From: Gammaproteobacteria bacterium
GTDB taxonomy: Bacteria; Pseudomonadota; Gammaproteobacteria; HTCC5015
DNA: 35,564 bases
Reading direction: 5' to 3'
Assembly (NCBI GenBank): GCA_028284675.1
Contig: JANQRI010000033.1
Location: forward strand, 1 to 35,564
The notes under the pieces: generated by a model
Databases searched by the model: none
What the model saw: the letters and a program-made list of their open reading frames with translations, nothing else
Told to the model about the DNA's origin: nothing
Shown: positions 1 through 7,607 of the stretch, piece after piece
How the letters are laid out: every line of letters begins with the position of its first letter
Position numbering within the stretch: the first letter of the stretch is position 1
Made by a program: the position numbers and the translations under genes

Positions 1-77
1 TGGTCGGAGTGGCGAGATTCGAACTCACGACCCCTGCCTCCCGAAGACAGTGCTCTACCAGGCTGAGCTACACTCCG
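1..77 (-). tRNA. tRNA-Pro, anticodon CGG
   Basis: Read on the minus strand, this 77-nt stretch folds as a complete cloverleaf. The acceptor stem pairs CGGAGTG (71-77) with CACTCCG (5-11), followed by an encoded ACCA 3' end at 1-4. The anticodon stem CTGTC/GGCAG encloses the loop TTCGGGA, which places CGG at the anticodon and gives proline (CCG codons). The T arm shows the usual GTTCGAATC. The CCA end falls exactly on the first base of the window, so the gene is complete, but its flank is not visible. Confidence 0.96.
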
Positions 78-102
78 GCCGTTTGCGCCGCATTATAAAA
101 GG

Positions 103-1071
103 TTAGTGGGTGCGATTCACGGAGAATTTTGCCAGTGCTTCGAGGCTGCCCCGGCACACTCCGGGAGCGACTGCCGACAGCGCAGTCATGGCTTTATCCG
201 CCTCACGGTGTGCCGCAATGCGTGTATATTCTATTGCATTTGTCGCATGTATCGCATCGAACACCGCACTGATCCGGTCACGCCCCCCTTCTTCAATTGC
301 TTTACGAACACATGCCGCCGCACTGGCATCCCCGTTCTGGATTGTATATATCAGTGGCAGCGTCGGTTTTCCTTCGGCCAGATCATCGCCAATGTTTTTA
401 CCGGTCTCCTCCGGGCTTGCACTGTAATCAAGCATATCGTCAACCAACTGAAAAGCCGTCCCCAGATGCATACCATACGCAGCCAGTGCATTTTCGGTAG
501 ACTCCGGCACCCCTGAAATCACCGCACCAAGCCGGGCTGCCGCTTCAAATAATTTACCTGTCTTATTTAGAATGACTCTTAAATATTCTTCCTCGGTGGT
601 ATCCGGGTTATGCACATTCAACAGCTGTAACACCTCCCCTTCGGCAATGGTATTGGTGGTATGCGCCAAAATCTCCAGAATCCGCATATTATCGAGCTCA
701 ACCATCATTTCAAAAGCGCGTGAATACAGGAAATCCCCGACCAGCACGCTGGCCTCGTTACTCCACACCGCATTGGCGGTTTCCTGTCCACGACGGAGCT
801 CAGATGCATCGACAACATCATCATGTAATAGTGTCGCGGTATGTATAAACTCGATTATTGCGGCCAACTGGGTGTGCTCCCGGCCTGTGTAGCCGCAGGC
901 ACGGGCAGACAGCAATACCAGCAGTGGGCGTAAACGCTTGCCGCCACTGTTAATGATATATCGAGCCAATTGATTAATCAGCACGACCTCGGACTGCAGA
1001 CGTTCCTTGACCAGAGCGTCAACGATCGCCATGTCCTCGGTGACTGGCTCAATTATTTCAGCGATATCCAT
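103..1071 (-). CDS. ispB: Octaprenyl diphosphate synthase (long-chain trans-prenyltransferase)
   Basis: This 322-residue protein extends farnesyl diphosphate with isopentenyl units to make the polyprenyl side chain of quinones. The first Asp-rich motif is DDVVD (84-88), followed by the RRG of the allylic substrate site. The second is DDMLD (211-215), after the FQ that is typical of the family. GGKRLRPLL near residue 45 binds isopentenyl diphosphate. The length matches E. coli IspB (323). It is divergent from rplU-rpmA, the same ispB/rplU arrangement as in E. coli and Pseudomonas, which supports the IspB name over other prenyltransferases. Chain length (C40 or another) cannot be read from the sequence alone. 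Confidence 0.93.
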   Translation of the reverse strand: MDIAEIIEPVTEDMAIVDALVKERLQSEVVLINQLARYIINSGGKRLRPLLVLLSARACGYTGREHTQLAAIIEFIHTATLLHDDVVDASELRRGQETANAVWSNEASVLVGDFLYSRAFEMMVELDNMRILEILAHTTNTIAEGEVLQLLNVHNPDTTEEEYLRVILNKTGKLFEAAARLGAVISGVPESTENALAAYGMHLGTAFQLVDDMLDYSASPEETGKNIGDDLAEGKPTLPLIYTIQNGDASAAACVRKAIEEGGRDRISAVFDAIHATNAIEYTRIAAHREADKAMTALSAVAPGVCRGSLEALAKFSVNRTH

Positions 1072-1195
1072 AAGATTCCCGGGGGTTGAGGCACTGCATC
1101 GTAGTGAGCGTGAACCGCTGTGTCAAACCTTGATTCACCGGTCGCAGGGAATACGCGCCCCCCGCTTCCGGGAGAAAAGGCATTATACAGATACA

Positions 1196-1224
1196 TTGAC
1201 CTGAGGCCCCAGAGCGGCTAGAAT
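1196..1224 (+). promoter_or_regulatory. sigma70 promoter for rplU-rpmA
   Basis: A -35 box TTGACC (1196-1201) and a -10 box TAGAAT (1219-1224) are separated by exactly 17 bases. They lie about 37 bases upstream of the rplU start codon, in the ispB/rplU divergent gap. The spacing and match to consensus are strong, and the position is where a ribosomal protein promoter is expected. Confidence 0.8.
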
Positions 1225-1261
1225 CGCGGGCCTTTTTTCTCAATTTTCACGGTAGTCAGTT

Positions 1262-1867
1262 ATGTATGCGGTTATAAAAACAGGCGGCAAGCAATATAAG
1301 GTGTCGCAAGGCGATACAATTCGTGTCGAAAAACTCTCAGCGGCAGAAGGTGACAGTGTCTCTTTCAGCGAAGTACTGGCAATCACCGATGGCGACCAAC
1401 TAAAGCTGGGCAGCCCTTATGTCGAAGGCACTTCGGTGACCGCCGATGTCATTCGCCACGGACGCGCCAAGAAAATTGAAATCGTGAAGTTCAAGCGCCG
1501 CAAACACCACCGCAAACAAATGGGGCACCGCCAATCTTATACAGAACTGCAAATAACAGCGATCGGCGGTAAAGCCGCGCCTGCAACTAAGACCCAAAAA
1601 GCAGCAACTAAAAGCGAAACCAAGGACCAAAAATCTGCTTTACTCGGTAAAGCTGATGGCACGCCGGATGATCTCAAGCAATTAAGCACCATAGGGCCTA
1701 AACTCGAAGAAAAACTGAATGACGCAGGACTGTTCCACTACCGACAGTTTGCTGAACTCAGTGCCGATGAAATTGCGAAAATCGAAGAAGAATGCAAGAT
1801 CAAAGGCCGGTTTGAAAAAGAGTCCTGGGTGGCCCAGGCTGCAAAACTGTTAAAAGAACAATCCTGA
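1262..1867 (+). CDS. rplU: Large-subunit ribosomal protein L21 with C-terminal helix-hairpin-helix extension
   Basis: Residues 1 to about 103 are a full bacterial L21 (MYAVIKTGGKQYKV start, KRRKHHRKQMGHRQ near the end of the domain), a protein that binds 23S rRNA next to L20. The family is usually about 103 residues; this one has 201. After an Ala/Lys/Thr-rich linker (about 104-136) comes a compact domain (about 137-201) beginning DDLKQLSTIGPKLEEKL, a helix-hairpin-helix pattern, and ending in an FEKESWVAQAAKLL helix. Similar tails are known on some alphaproteobacterial L21 proteins and on some NuoE proteins. The frame is continuous with no sign of an error. rpmA follows after 35 bases. The role of the tail is unknown. 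Confidence 0.95.
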   Translation: MYAVIKTGGKQYKVSQGDTIRVEKLSAAEGDSVSFSEVLAITDGDQLKLGSPYVEGTSVTADVIRHGRAKKIEIVKFKRRKHHRKQMGHRQSYTELQITAIGGKAAPATKTQKAATKSETKDQKSALLGKADGTPDDLKQLSTIGPKLEEKLNDAGLFHYRQFAELSADEIAKIEEECKIKGRFEKESWVAQAAKLLKEQS

Positions 1868-1902
1868 CATAACGCTGACTGACTTAAACGAGGTATAACA
1901 CC

Positions 1903-2160
1903 ATGGCACATAAGAAAGCCGGCGGCAGTACACGTAACGGCCGCGACTCAATTTCAAAACGGCTGGGCGTGAAGCGCTTTGGCAGCGAATCCGTAAAAGC
2001 AGGTAATATTATTGTCCGCCAACGCGGCACAAAATACCATCCCGGTGAAAATGTCGGCTGTGGTAAAGATCATACGCTATTCGCTAAAGCCGATGGCCGT
2101 GTTGAATTTAGAATAAAAGGCCCTCACAAGCGTACTTTTGTAAATGTAGTAAGCGCTTAA
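1903..2160 (+). CDS. rpmA: Large-subunit ribosomal protein L27
   Basis: This 85-residue protein is the normal size and sequence for L27, starting MAHKKAGGSTRNGRDS and carrying the GNIIVRQRGTKYHPG core. The flexible basic N terminus reaches the peptidyl transferase centre, where it contacts tRNA. The N terminus begins directly at the AHKK tail, so there is no cleaved leader of the Firmicutes type. A GAGGT ribosome binding site lies 8 bases before the ATG. It is co-transcribed with rplU. The obgE gene that commonly follows rpmA is absent here; an opposite-strand envelope gene comes next. Confidence 0.97.
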   Translation: MAHKKAGGSTRNGRDSISKRLGVKRFGSESVKAGNIIVRQRGTKYHPGENVGCGKDHTLFAKADGRVEFRIKGPHKRTFVNVVSA

Positions 2161-2175
2161 TCTCAATTCTCTATC

Positions 2176-2208
2176 TGCGCAGCCCCTTTTACCTGGGTGG
2201 GCTGCGCA
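2176..2208 (+). terminator. Hairpin after rpmA, possible terminator
   Basis: A perfect 10-bp inverted repeat, TGCGCAGCCC (2176-2185) and GGGCTGCGCA (2199-2208), encloses a 13-base loop just after the rpmA stop. No run of T follows directly on the plus strand (the next T-rich bases are about 12 bases on), so an intrinsic terminator is plausible but not certain. It also lies between two converging genes and could act for either. Confidence 0.5.
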
Positions 2209-2247
2209 ACATCCAAGCTCTTTTCATCGGCCATTCCGGCCAGACAC

Positions 2248-3651
2248 TTATAAACCCGGTTTTATCAGGATATCAATACGCCGGTTTTTTCTACGCCCCT
2301 CAGGTGTCTCGTTATTTGCTACCGGCCTGGTTTCACCGTAACCGAGCGCACTGACACTATCACGGTTGATATTCATGTTTGCAATTAAATATTTTCTTAC
2401 CGATTCAGCACGCTTCTGAGATAACACTAAATTGGATGTATCACTACCAAATGAATCCGTATGCCCTTCTATAACCAGTTTGGCGCTGGAAAAAACTCTG
2501 ATCGCATTCTGTACTTTTGTAAGCAATGTGAAATTTCGTGCTTCTATTTCAGACTTTCCGGACGCAAAGTTTAAGCCTATCAAGCGCAAAATTATGTCAT
2601 TACCTTTGCGCAGTACATTTGCTTCATTGCGTGTAAACATGCGTTCTATACGCTCTGCCTGCTTGCGTCGTTTTTCACGTTTTTTTAACGCACTTTGCTC
2701 AGAGGCAAGCGAGCCCAGCTTACTTTCCATCTCCGCAATATCCTGGCTCTGCTGCCGGGTTTGAGATTGAAGCCTTTCGATATATTCGATAATTTCCTGA
2801 GTCGGTTTGTCATAACCTTTATCCAGTTCAGCAACAATATCCGCCGCACCGGCTATTCTGATTAACGGCTTCTCAGATTCCAATACCAGCTCTTCCATCG
2901 AGATTTGCTTTTCTCTGACACGGTTTAAGCGCTTGGCAAGGAAAATCGCATGGTTAGCTTCATATTTTGCCTGTCTGGCCAAGTCCCGCGGCAAATCAAT
3001 ATCGTAACGATTTTCGGTTAGCGCCTGCTCAGCTTTTGCAAGCAATAACTTGGCTTTCTCCAAGGTTTTGGGTGCCAGCTTATAAACCTTCATACGCTCA
3101 GCTCTTGCCAGAAGATTTTTGGTCTCGTTAAGATAGTTTCCCTTAATCGCGCTTAATTCAGCGTTTCTATATATATTTTCCGCTTGCGCGCCAATACGCT
3201 TGGCCGCCTTGACATTGCCGCCTTCAAGCTTGCTTGCTGCGGCGATAAACTTAGCTTCAGCTTCTTTCCATAACTCAGCGGAGTACTTCAAACTCTCCGC
3301 TTTTTTTGCGTCTTCCCGGGCTTTAATCAGGGATGCAAATGTAACATTTGCAAGCTTTGTGGCTTCCAGTGCTTTTTCCAAAAACTCCGTGGCCTTACCT
3401 AAATCGCGCTGTATGCTGGCAAGATTCTTTCCTTTACGAAGATTCTCGTCAGCCTGTTTGTAAAGCCGTGAACCTTTTTGATATGCAACCGGCGACAGTA
3501 TATATGCTTTCTTCTGTTTAGCTTCAGCCATAACCGCATCGGCCTCCGCAAATATCGTATCGCGTAGATTCTCTGCAATACCGGAACCGCAAAACAACCA
3601 GAATAAAGCGCAAAAGGTTGTGATTTTGAGCTTTGTTTTTTGTCTTTGCAT
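2248..3651 (-). CDS. Secreted coiled-coil/DUF4398-like protein with C-terminal OmpA peptidoglycan-binding domain
   Basis: I place the start at the ATG at 3649-3651, preceded by GGGAGA. It begins with a basic stretch and a hydrophobic segment ending GSGIA, a typical Sec signal peptide. The frame is open to 3741, but the upstream part would bury the signal. The mature protein of about 440 residues is a long Ala/Lys/Glu-rich helical region with repeating AEAKF/AEKALE-like segments, as in DUF4398 proteins. It is followed from about residue 350 by an OmpA C-terminal domain: NFASGKSEI, VIEGHTDSFGSD, LSQKRAESVRKYL, GYGETRPVANN, RRKNRRIDI. The Asp and Arg that clasp diaminopimelate are present. It probably sits in the periplasm or outer membrane and holds the wall. 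It is monocistronic here, and its exact role is unknown. Confidence 0.85.
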   Translation of the reverse strand: MQRQKTKLKITTFCALFWLFCGSGIAENLRDTIFAEADAVMAEAKQKKAYILSPVAYQKGSRLYKQADENLRKGKNLASIQRDLGKATEFLEKALEATKLANVTFASLIKAREDAKKAESLKYSAELWKEAEAKFIAAASKLEGGNVKAAKRIGAQAENIYRNAELSAIKGNYLNETKNLLARAERMKVYKLAPKTLEKAKLLLAKAEQALTENRYDIDLPRDLARQAKYEANHAIFLAKRLNRVREKQISMEELVLESEKPLIRIAGAADIVAELDKGYDKPTQEIIEYIERLQSQTRQQSQDIAEMESKLGSLASEQSALKKREKRRKQAERIERMFTRNEANVLRKGNDIILRLIGLNFASGKSEIEARNFTLLTKVQNAIRVFSSAKLVIEGHTDSFGSDTSNLVLSQKRAESVRKYLIANMNINRDSVSALGYGETRPVANNETPEGRRKNRRIDILIKPGL

Positions 3652-3850
3652 AGAGCTTCTCCCAAGGTCTATCAAGCTAGTCCGACAGAACAAATATTCC
3701 ATATCAATACTTCGGGTTTTCAGAGGGCCGAAACAGACCATCGGCCCGGGTGAAGCTGTGTTGAACGTGTCTGATTTTTAAAAAGTTCAATGCCGCTTCA
3801 TGTGACCGCCGATCATAACGCGCCACACTGTTTGTACGCACCCATGGTGC

Positions 3851-3879
3851 AAAAAATTGCGACGATTGTCACATTTTTT
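3851..3879 (-). terminator. Terminator hairpin after glmS
   Basis: An inverted repeat of about 12 pairs with two mismatches has A-rich and T-rich outer arms (A6 at 3851-3856, T6 at 3874-3879) and a GC-bearing inner stem (TGCGAC with GTCACA). It starts 16 bases beyond the glmS stop codon. On the minus strand the stem ends in a run of T, as an intrinsic terminator should. It would end the long atp-glmU-glmS transcript. Confidence 0.65.
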
Positions 3880-3895
3880 CAGGTATTAATCTACG

Positions 3896-5728
3896 CTATT
3901 CAACGGTTACGGACTTAGCCAGATTACGTGGCTGATCAACATCGGTACCTCGCAACACTGCAACATGGTATGAGAGCAACTGCAAAGGCACGGTGAAAAC
4001 AATGGGGGCGGTATCAACCGCACATGAGGGAACCTCTATCACGCGGATACCTTGTTCGGATTCGATATGAAATGCAGCATCGGCGAATACATACAGTTGC
4101 CCACCCCGTGCACGCACTTCCTGCAAATTTGATCTGAGTTTGTCCATCAATTCATTATTCGGCGCAACTGCCACCACCGGCATATCATTATCCACCAGTG
4201 CCAGCGGACCGTGTTTCAGTTCACCGGCCGGATAGCCCTCAGCATGTATATATGATATTTCTTTGAGCTTTAACGCGCCTTCCAGCGCAACCGGATAAAT
4301 GGTTCCGCGACCAAGAAATAAGGTATGCTGTTTATCGATAAACTCTTCGGATATATCGCGGATCGCGTCATCCAGTTTAAGCGCTTCGGAAATAGCCGCC
4401 GGAAGATGTTTTAAATTATTCACCGCTTCCTGCTCAAGGGCTTCATCCGGATGACGGTAACGCATCAGCGTCAGCATCAACAGGTACAGAGCAACCAGCT
4501 GGGTGGTAAATGCTTTTGTTGAGGCAACTCCGATTTCAGGCCCGGCACGCGTCATTAATACCAAATCAGATTCACGCACCAGCGAACTTTCCGGGACATT
4601 ACAGATCGCCAGACTGGCGAAAAAACCCCGTTGCTTTGCATACTCCAATGCCGCCAGTGTATCCGCCGTCTCACCGGACTGAGAGATCGTTACGAATAAT
4701 GTTTTCTCAGATACAACAACACGGCGATAACGAAACTCACTGGCAATCTCCACTGAGCAGGACAGACCGGCCGTTTTTTCAATCCAGTAGCGCGCAATAC
4801 AGGCAGCATGATAACTGGTACCACAAGCCACAATCTTAACAGCTTCAACCTGGCTGAAAATTTCCGCTTCGGCCGCACCAAAAATACCGGGCAATACACC
4901 GGTGTCACCGATTCTTCCTTCGAGAGTATTACTGATAGCAGCCGGTTGCTCATAGATTTCTTTGAGCATGTAATGCTTATACTGGCCTTTTTGAACTGCA
5001 TCACCGCTTAACTCTGAAAGTTTTTCTTCTCGCTCAACTTCAGCATCATTTTGATCAAAAATCCGGATCTGCTTCCGCTCTATTATCGCAATATCATCCT
5101 CTTCCAGGAAAATAAAACGTTGTGTCACAGGAAGTAATGCATGAACATCTGATGCAATAAAATGCTCTTCAAAACCCAAACCCAAAACCAAAGGACTGCC
5201 TTTCCGGCAGGCAATAATCCGATTCGGGCTATTAATGCTTACCACACCCAACGCATAAGCGCCTTCCAGTTGTGCAACTGCCTTGCGAACCGCTGCATAT
5301 AAATCATCTGAATCACCCAGATGCTTCTCGATTAAATGCGCAATAACCTCCGTATCGGTTTCAGAGGTAAAAACATAACCATCATTGGTCAGCTCTTCAC
5401 GTAATTCGCGATAATTTTCGATAATACCGTTATGGACAACCGCAACGCGGTCCGAAGAAACATGCGGGTGAGCATTGCTCACTGAAGGCTCGCCATGTGT
5501 TGCCCAGCGTGTATGTGCAATGCCTATGCCGCCCCGTGAAGCAGAGTCCAGGTATTCTTTTTCAAGCCCGGCAACTTTACCCAGTGTTCGAATACGATTC
5601 AGCTGCTGCTTATCGTCTATTAAAACCAGGCCCGCCGAGTCATAGCCCCGATACTCAAGACGTTTCAAACCTTCGATCAAAATAGGCCCAATATTACGTT
5701 CACTGGTTGCGCCGACTATTCCACACAT
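3896..5728 (-). CDS. glmS: Glutamine-fructose-6-phosphate aminotransferase (isomerizing)
   Basis: This enzyme makes glucosamine-6-phosphate from fructose-6-phosphate and glutamine, the entry step to UDP-GlcNAc for peptidoglycan and LPS. The protein is 610 residues, the same size as E. coli GlmS (609). The N-terminal glutaminase has Cys2 as nucleophile (MCGIVG) and the HTRWATHG and HNGIIENY motifs. Two SIS isomerase domains follow, with CGTSYHA and SQSGETADT, then AEGYPAGELKHGPLAL and the C-terminal NLAKSVTVE tail. It lies 11 bases behind glmU, so the two are almost surely co-transcribed. I see no glmS ribozyme-like leader, and none is expected in this group. Confidence 0.97.
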   Translation of the reverse strand: MCGIVGATSERNIGPILIEGLKRLEYRGYDSAGLVLIDDKQQLNRIRTLGKVAGLEKEYLDSASRGGIGIAHTRWATHGEPSVSNAHPHVSSDRVAVVHNGIIENYRELREELTNDGYVFTSETDTEVIAHLIEKHLGDSDDLYAAVRKAVAQLEGAYALGVVSINSPNRIIACRKGSPLVLGLGFEEHFIASDVHALLPVTQRFIFLEEDDIAIIERKQIRIFDQNDAEVEREEKLSELSGDAVQKGQYKHYMLKEIYEQPAAISNTLEGRIGDTGVLPGIFGAAEAEIFSQVEAVKIVACGTSYHAACIARYWIEKTAGLSCSVEIASEFRYRRVVVSEKTLFVTISQSGETADTLAALEYAKQRGFFASLAICNVPESSLVRESDLVLMTRAGPEIGVASTKAFTTQLVALYLLMLTLMRYRHPDEALEQEAVNNLKHLPAAISEALKLDDAIRDISEEFIDKQHTLFLGRGTIYPVALEGALKLKEISYIHAEGYPAGELKHGPLALVDNDMPVVAVAPNNELMDKLRSNLQEVRARGGQLYVFADAAFHIESEQGIRVIEVPSCAVDTAPIVFTVPLQLLSYHVAVLRGTDVDQPRNLAKSVTVE

Positions 5729-5739
5729 ATGTTGATACC

Positions 5740-7116
5740 TTATGACTTATTTTTTTTAACCGGCCTTTGCCAGTTATCAATATGAGATTGTTTGGCTCTG
5801 GACAATGTTAAGCCACCTTCCGGGGTATCTTTAGTTACCGTGGAGCCCGCTCCTATCGTGCTGTTACGACCCACTTTCACCGGCGCAACAAGCTGTGTGT
5901 CTGAACCGATAAAAGCTCCATCCTCAATGATAGTGCGGTGCTTATTCGCACCATCGTAATTGCAGGTGATTGTGCCGGCACCGACATTAACATTCTGGCC
6001 GATTTCGGTATCACCGATATAACTGAGATGATTAACTTTGCTGCCAGAACCGATATTGCTTTTCTTCACTTCAACAAAGTTTCCTATTTTTGTATCTTCG
6101 GCAAGCTGTGTATCCGGTCGCAAACGGGCAAACGGGCCGATGCTGCTGTTTTTACCAATCCGGCAATGCTCAAGCACGCTATGTGAATGAATAGATGCAT
6201 TTTCCGCTATTTCAGAATCCTTAATGACACAAAACGGCTCAATAGTGACATTATCACCAATCTTGATTTTACCGGTTAACACTACACCGACATCAATGAC
6301 AATATCGCGCCCGACTTCAATCTCACCACGCAAATCAAATCTTGACGGGTCTTTAATTGTTACGCCCTGTGCCATCAATTGCTCTGCTATCTGCCGCTGT
6401 TGAAAACGCTCCAGCTCAGCCAGCTGCTGCCTGGAGTTTACACCCATGGTTTCTTCAAAAACTTCAGGGTGTAATGGCAATACTTTAAAACCATCTTTTA
6501 CTGCAAGCTCAATAATATCTGTCAGATAATATTCACCCTGAGCGTTACTATTATTAATTCTCTCTAACCATTCCCGTAACTTTCTGCCAGGCAATACCAT
6601 AATGCCGGTATTTATTTCATTAACCGCTTTTTGCTCAGCAGTTGCATCTTTTTCTTCAACGATAGCCGTTACCTGACCACTGTCATTACGAATAATACGG
6701 CCATAACCGGCCGGATCTTCCAGTTTTGCGGTCAGCAGTGCCAGAGTTTCGGGTTTTTCGGCTAGTTGTAATAAGCGCTCCAGCGTGGGTTGCCGGATCA
6801 GCGGCACATCGCCGTACAGCACTAAAACGGCATCGCTGCCTTCGATACTATCGAGGGTTTGCTGGACGGCATGACCGGTACCCAGCTGCGGCTTTTGCTC
6901 AATCCAGGTTAATTGTTGATCATCGGCAAAAGCTTGTTGCAACTGTTCACCTCCATGACCATAAACCACGCAACATTTTTCCGGGCTCAACTTTTTCGCA
7001 ACATCAATGACATGCCCTAATAACGGTTTGCCGGCCAGTTCATGCAGTACTTTGGCTTTGGCCGACTTCATGCGGGTACCTTTGCCGGCTGCCAGAATAA
7101 CAACACTTAAGCTCAC
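5740..7116 (-). CDS. glmU: Bifunctional N-acetylglucosamine-1-phosphate uridyltransferase / glucosamine-1-phosphate acetyltransferase
   Basis: The protein is 458 residues and starts with GTG. The N-terminal half is a nucleotidyltransferase fold with the loop LAAGKGTRMKSAKAKVLH and later QLGTGHAV and LYGDVPL. From about residue 250 there is a left-handed beta-helix of hexapeptide repeats (IGDNVTIEPF, IGKNSSIGPFARLRP) that carries the acetyltransferase, with NYDGANKHRT holding the expected catalytic His. It converts glucosamine-1-phosphate to UDP-GlcNAc. The gene follows atpC by 64 bases with no convincing terminator between them, and glmS follows directly. This is the order found in E. coli and Pseudomonas. 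Confidence 0.96.
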   Translation of the reverse strand: MSLSVVILAAGKGTRMKSAKAKVLHELAGKPLLGHVIDVAKKLSPEKCCVVYGHGGEQLQQAFADDQQLTWIEQKPQLGTGHAVQQTLDSIEGSDAVLVLYGDVPLIRQPTLERLLQLAEKPETLALLTAKLEDPAGYGRIIRNDSGQVTAIVEEKDATAEQKAVNEINTGIMVLPGRKLREWLERINNSNAQGEYYLTDIIELAVKDGFKVLPLHPEVFEETMGVNSRQQLAELERFQQRQIAEQLMAQGVTIKDPSRFDLRGEIEVGRDIVIDVGVVLTGKIKIGDNVTIEPFCVIKDSEIAENASIHSHSVLEHCRIGKNSSIGPFARLRPDTQLAEDTKIGNFVEVKKSNIGSGSKVNHLSYIGDTEIGQNVNVGAGTITCNYDGANKHRTIIEDGAFIGSDTQLVAPVKVGRNSTIGAGSTVTKDTPEGGLTLSRAKQSHIDNWQRPVKKNKS

Positions 7117-7180
7117 GGCCGGCTAACCTGCATGTTTTAGAAAAGGCTTGGAGAACAGGAAGGATAAAATGGAAATCATT

Positions 7181-7597
7181 TTACTTGCGAATCTTGCGAA
7201 TCAGATCAAGCTGCGCAAGTGCCTCGGCCAACTCTGCCCGGGCTCTGGCAATATCAATATCAGATTTTTTATCACTTAAACTATCTTCTGCACGCTTCTT
7301 GGCTTCCAGCACTGCGGTTTCATCAATATCTTTTGCTCTGACCGCCGTGTCGGAAAGAACCGTTACGACATGCGGCTGCACTTCAAGAACCCCTCCGGAT
7401 ACATAAATCGACCGCGGCTCGGCTTCTCCAGGTACAGTGACCCGGACTTCTCCCGGCTTTAGATTCGCAATCAACTGACTGTGCCTGGGCAATATACCGA
7501 CTTCCCCACGTAATGTCGGAGCCACTAAAAACTCGGCTGTGCCGGAAAAAATTTCCTGTTCCGCGCTGACTATATCAACATGCATTGTCATCGCCAT
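7181..7597 (-). CDS. atpC: ATP synthase F1 epsilon subunit
   Basis: I chose the ATG at 7595-7597, giving 138 residues starting MAMTMHVDIVSAEQEIF, which lines up with the E. coli start. A GAGGA ribosome binding site overlaps the atpD stop codon. The open frame runs 33 codons further up into atpD, but that part is not epsilon-like. The N-terminal beta-sandwich (EFLVAPTLRGEVGILPRHSQL) is followed by a helical hairpin rich in Ala, Lys and Glu. Epsilon is part of the central stalk and inhibits ATP hydrolysis. It is the last atp gene, 10 bases after atpD. Confidence 0.95.
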   Translation of the reverse strand: MAMTMHVDIVSAEQEIFSGTAEFLVAPTLRGEVGILPRHSQLIANLKPGEVRVTVPGEAEPRSIYVSGGVLEVQPHVVTVLSDTAVRAKDIDETAVLEAKKRAEDSLSDKKSDIDIARARAELAEALAQLDLIRKIRK

Positions 7598-7607
7598 AAC
7601 ACTATCC

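Noticed and set aside
693..892. Plus-strand open frames over ispB and similar frames over glmS, atpA, mnmG and gyrB
   Set aside because: They lie opposite well-identified genes and show no family resemblance; they are shadows of the real coding strand.
3652..3741. Upstream extension of the OmpA-domain gene to 3741
   Set aside because: It would put 30 residues before a good signal peptide, while the start at 3651 has a ribosome binding site.
7165..7183. Inverted repeat TAAAATG/CATTTTA between atpC and glmU as a terminator
   Set aside because: The stem has one G-C pair and overlaps the atpC stop codon; too weak to separate glmU from the atp operon.
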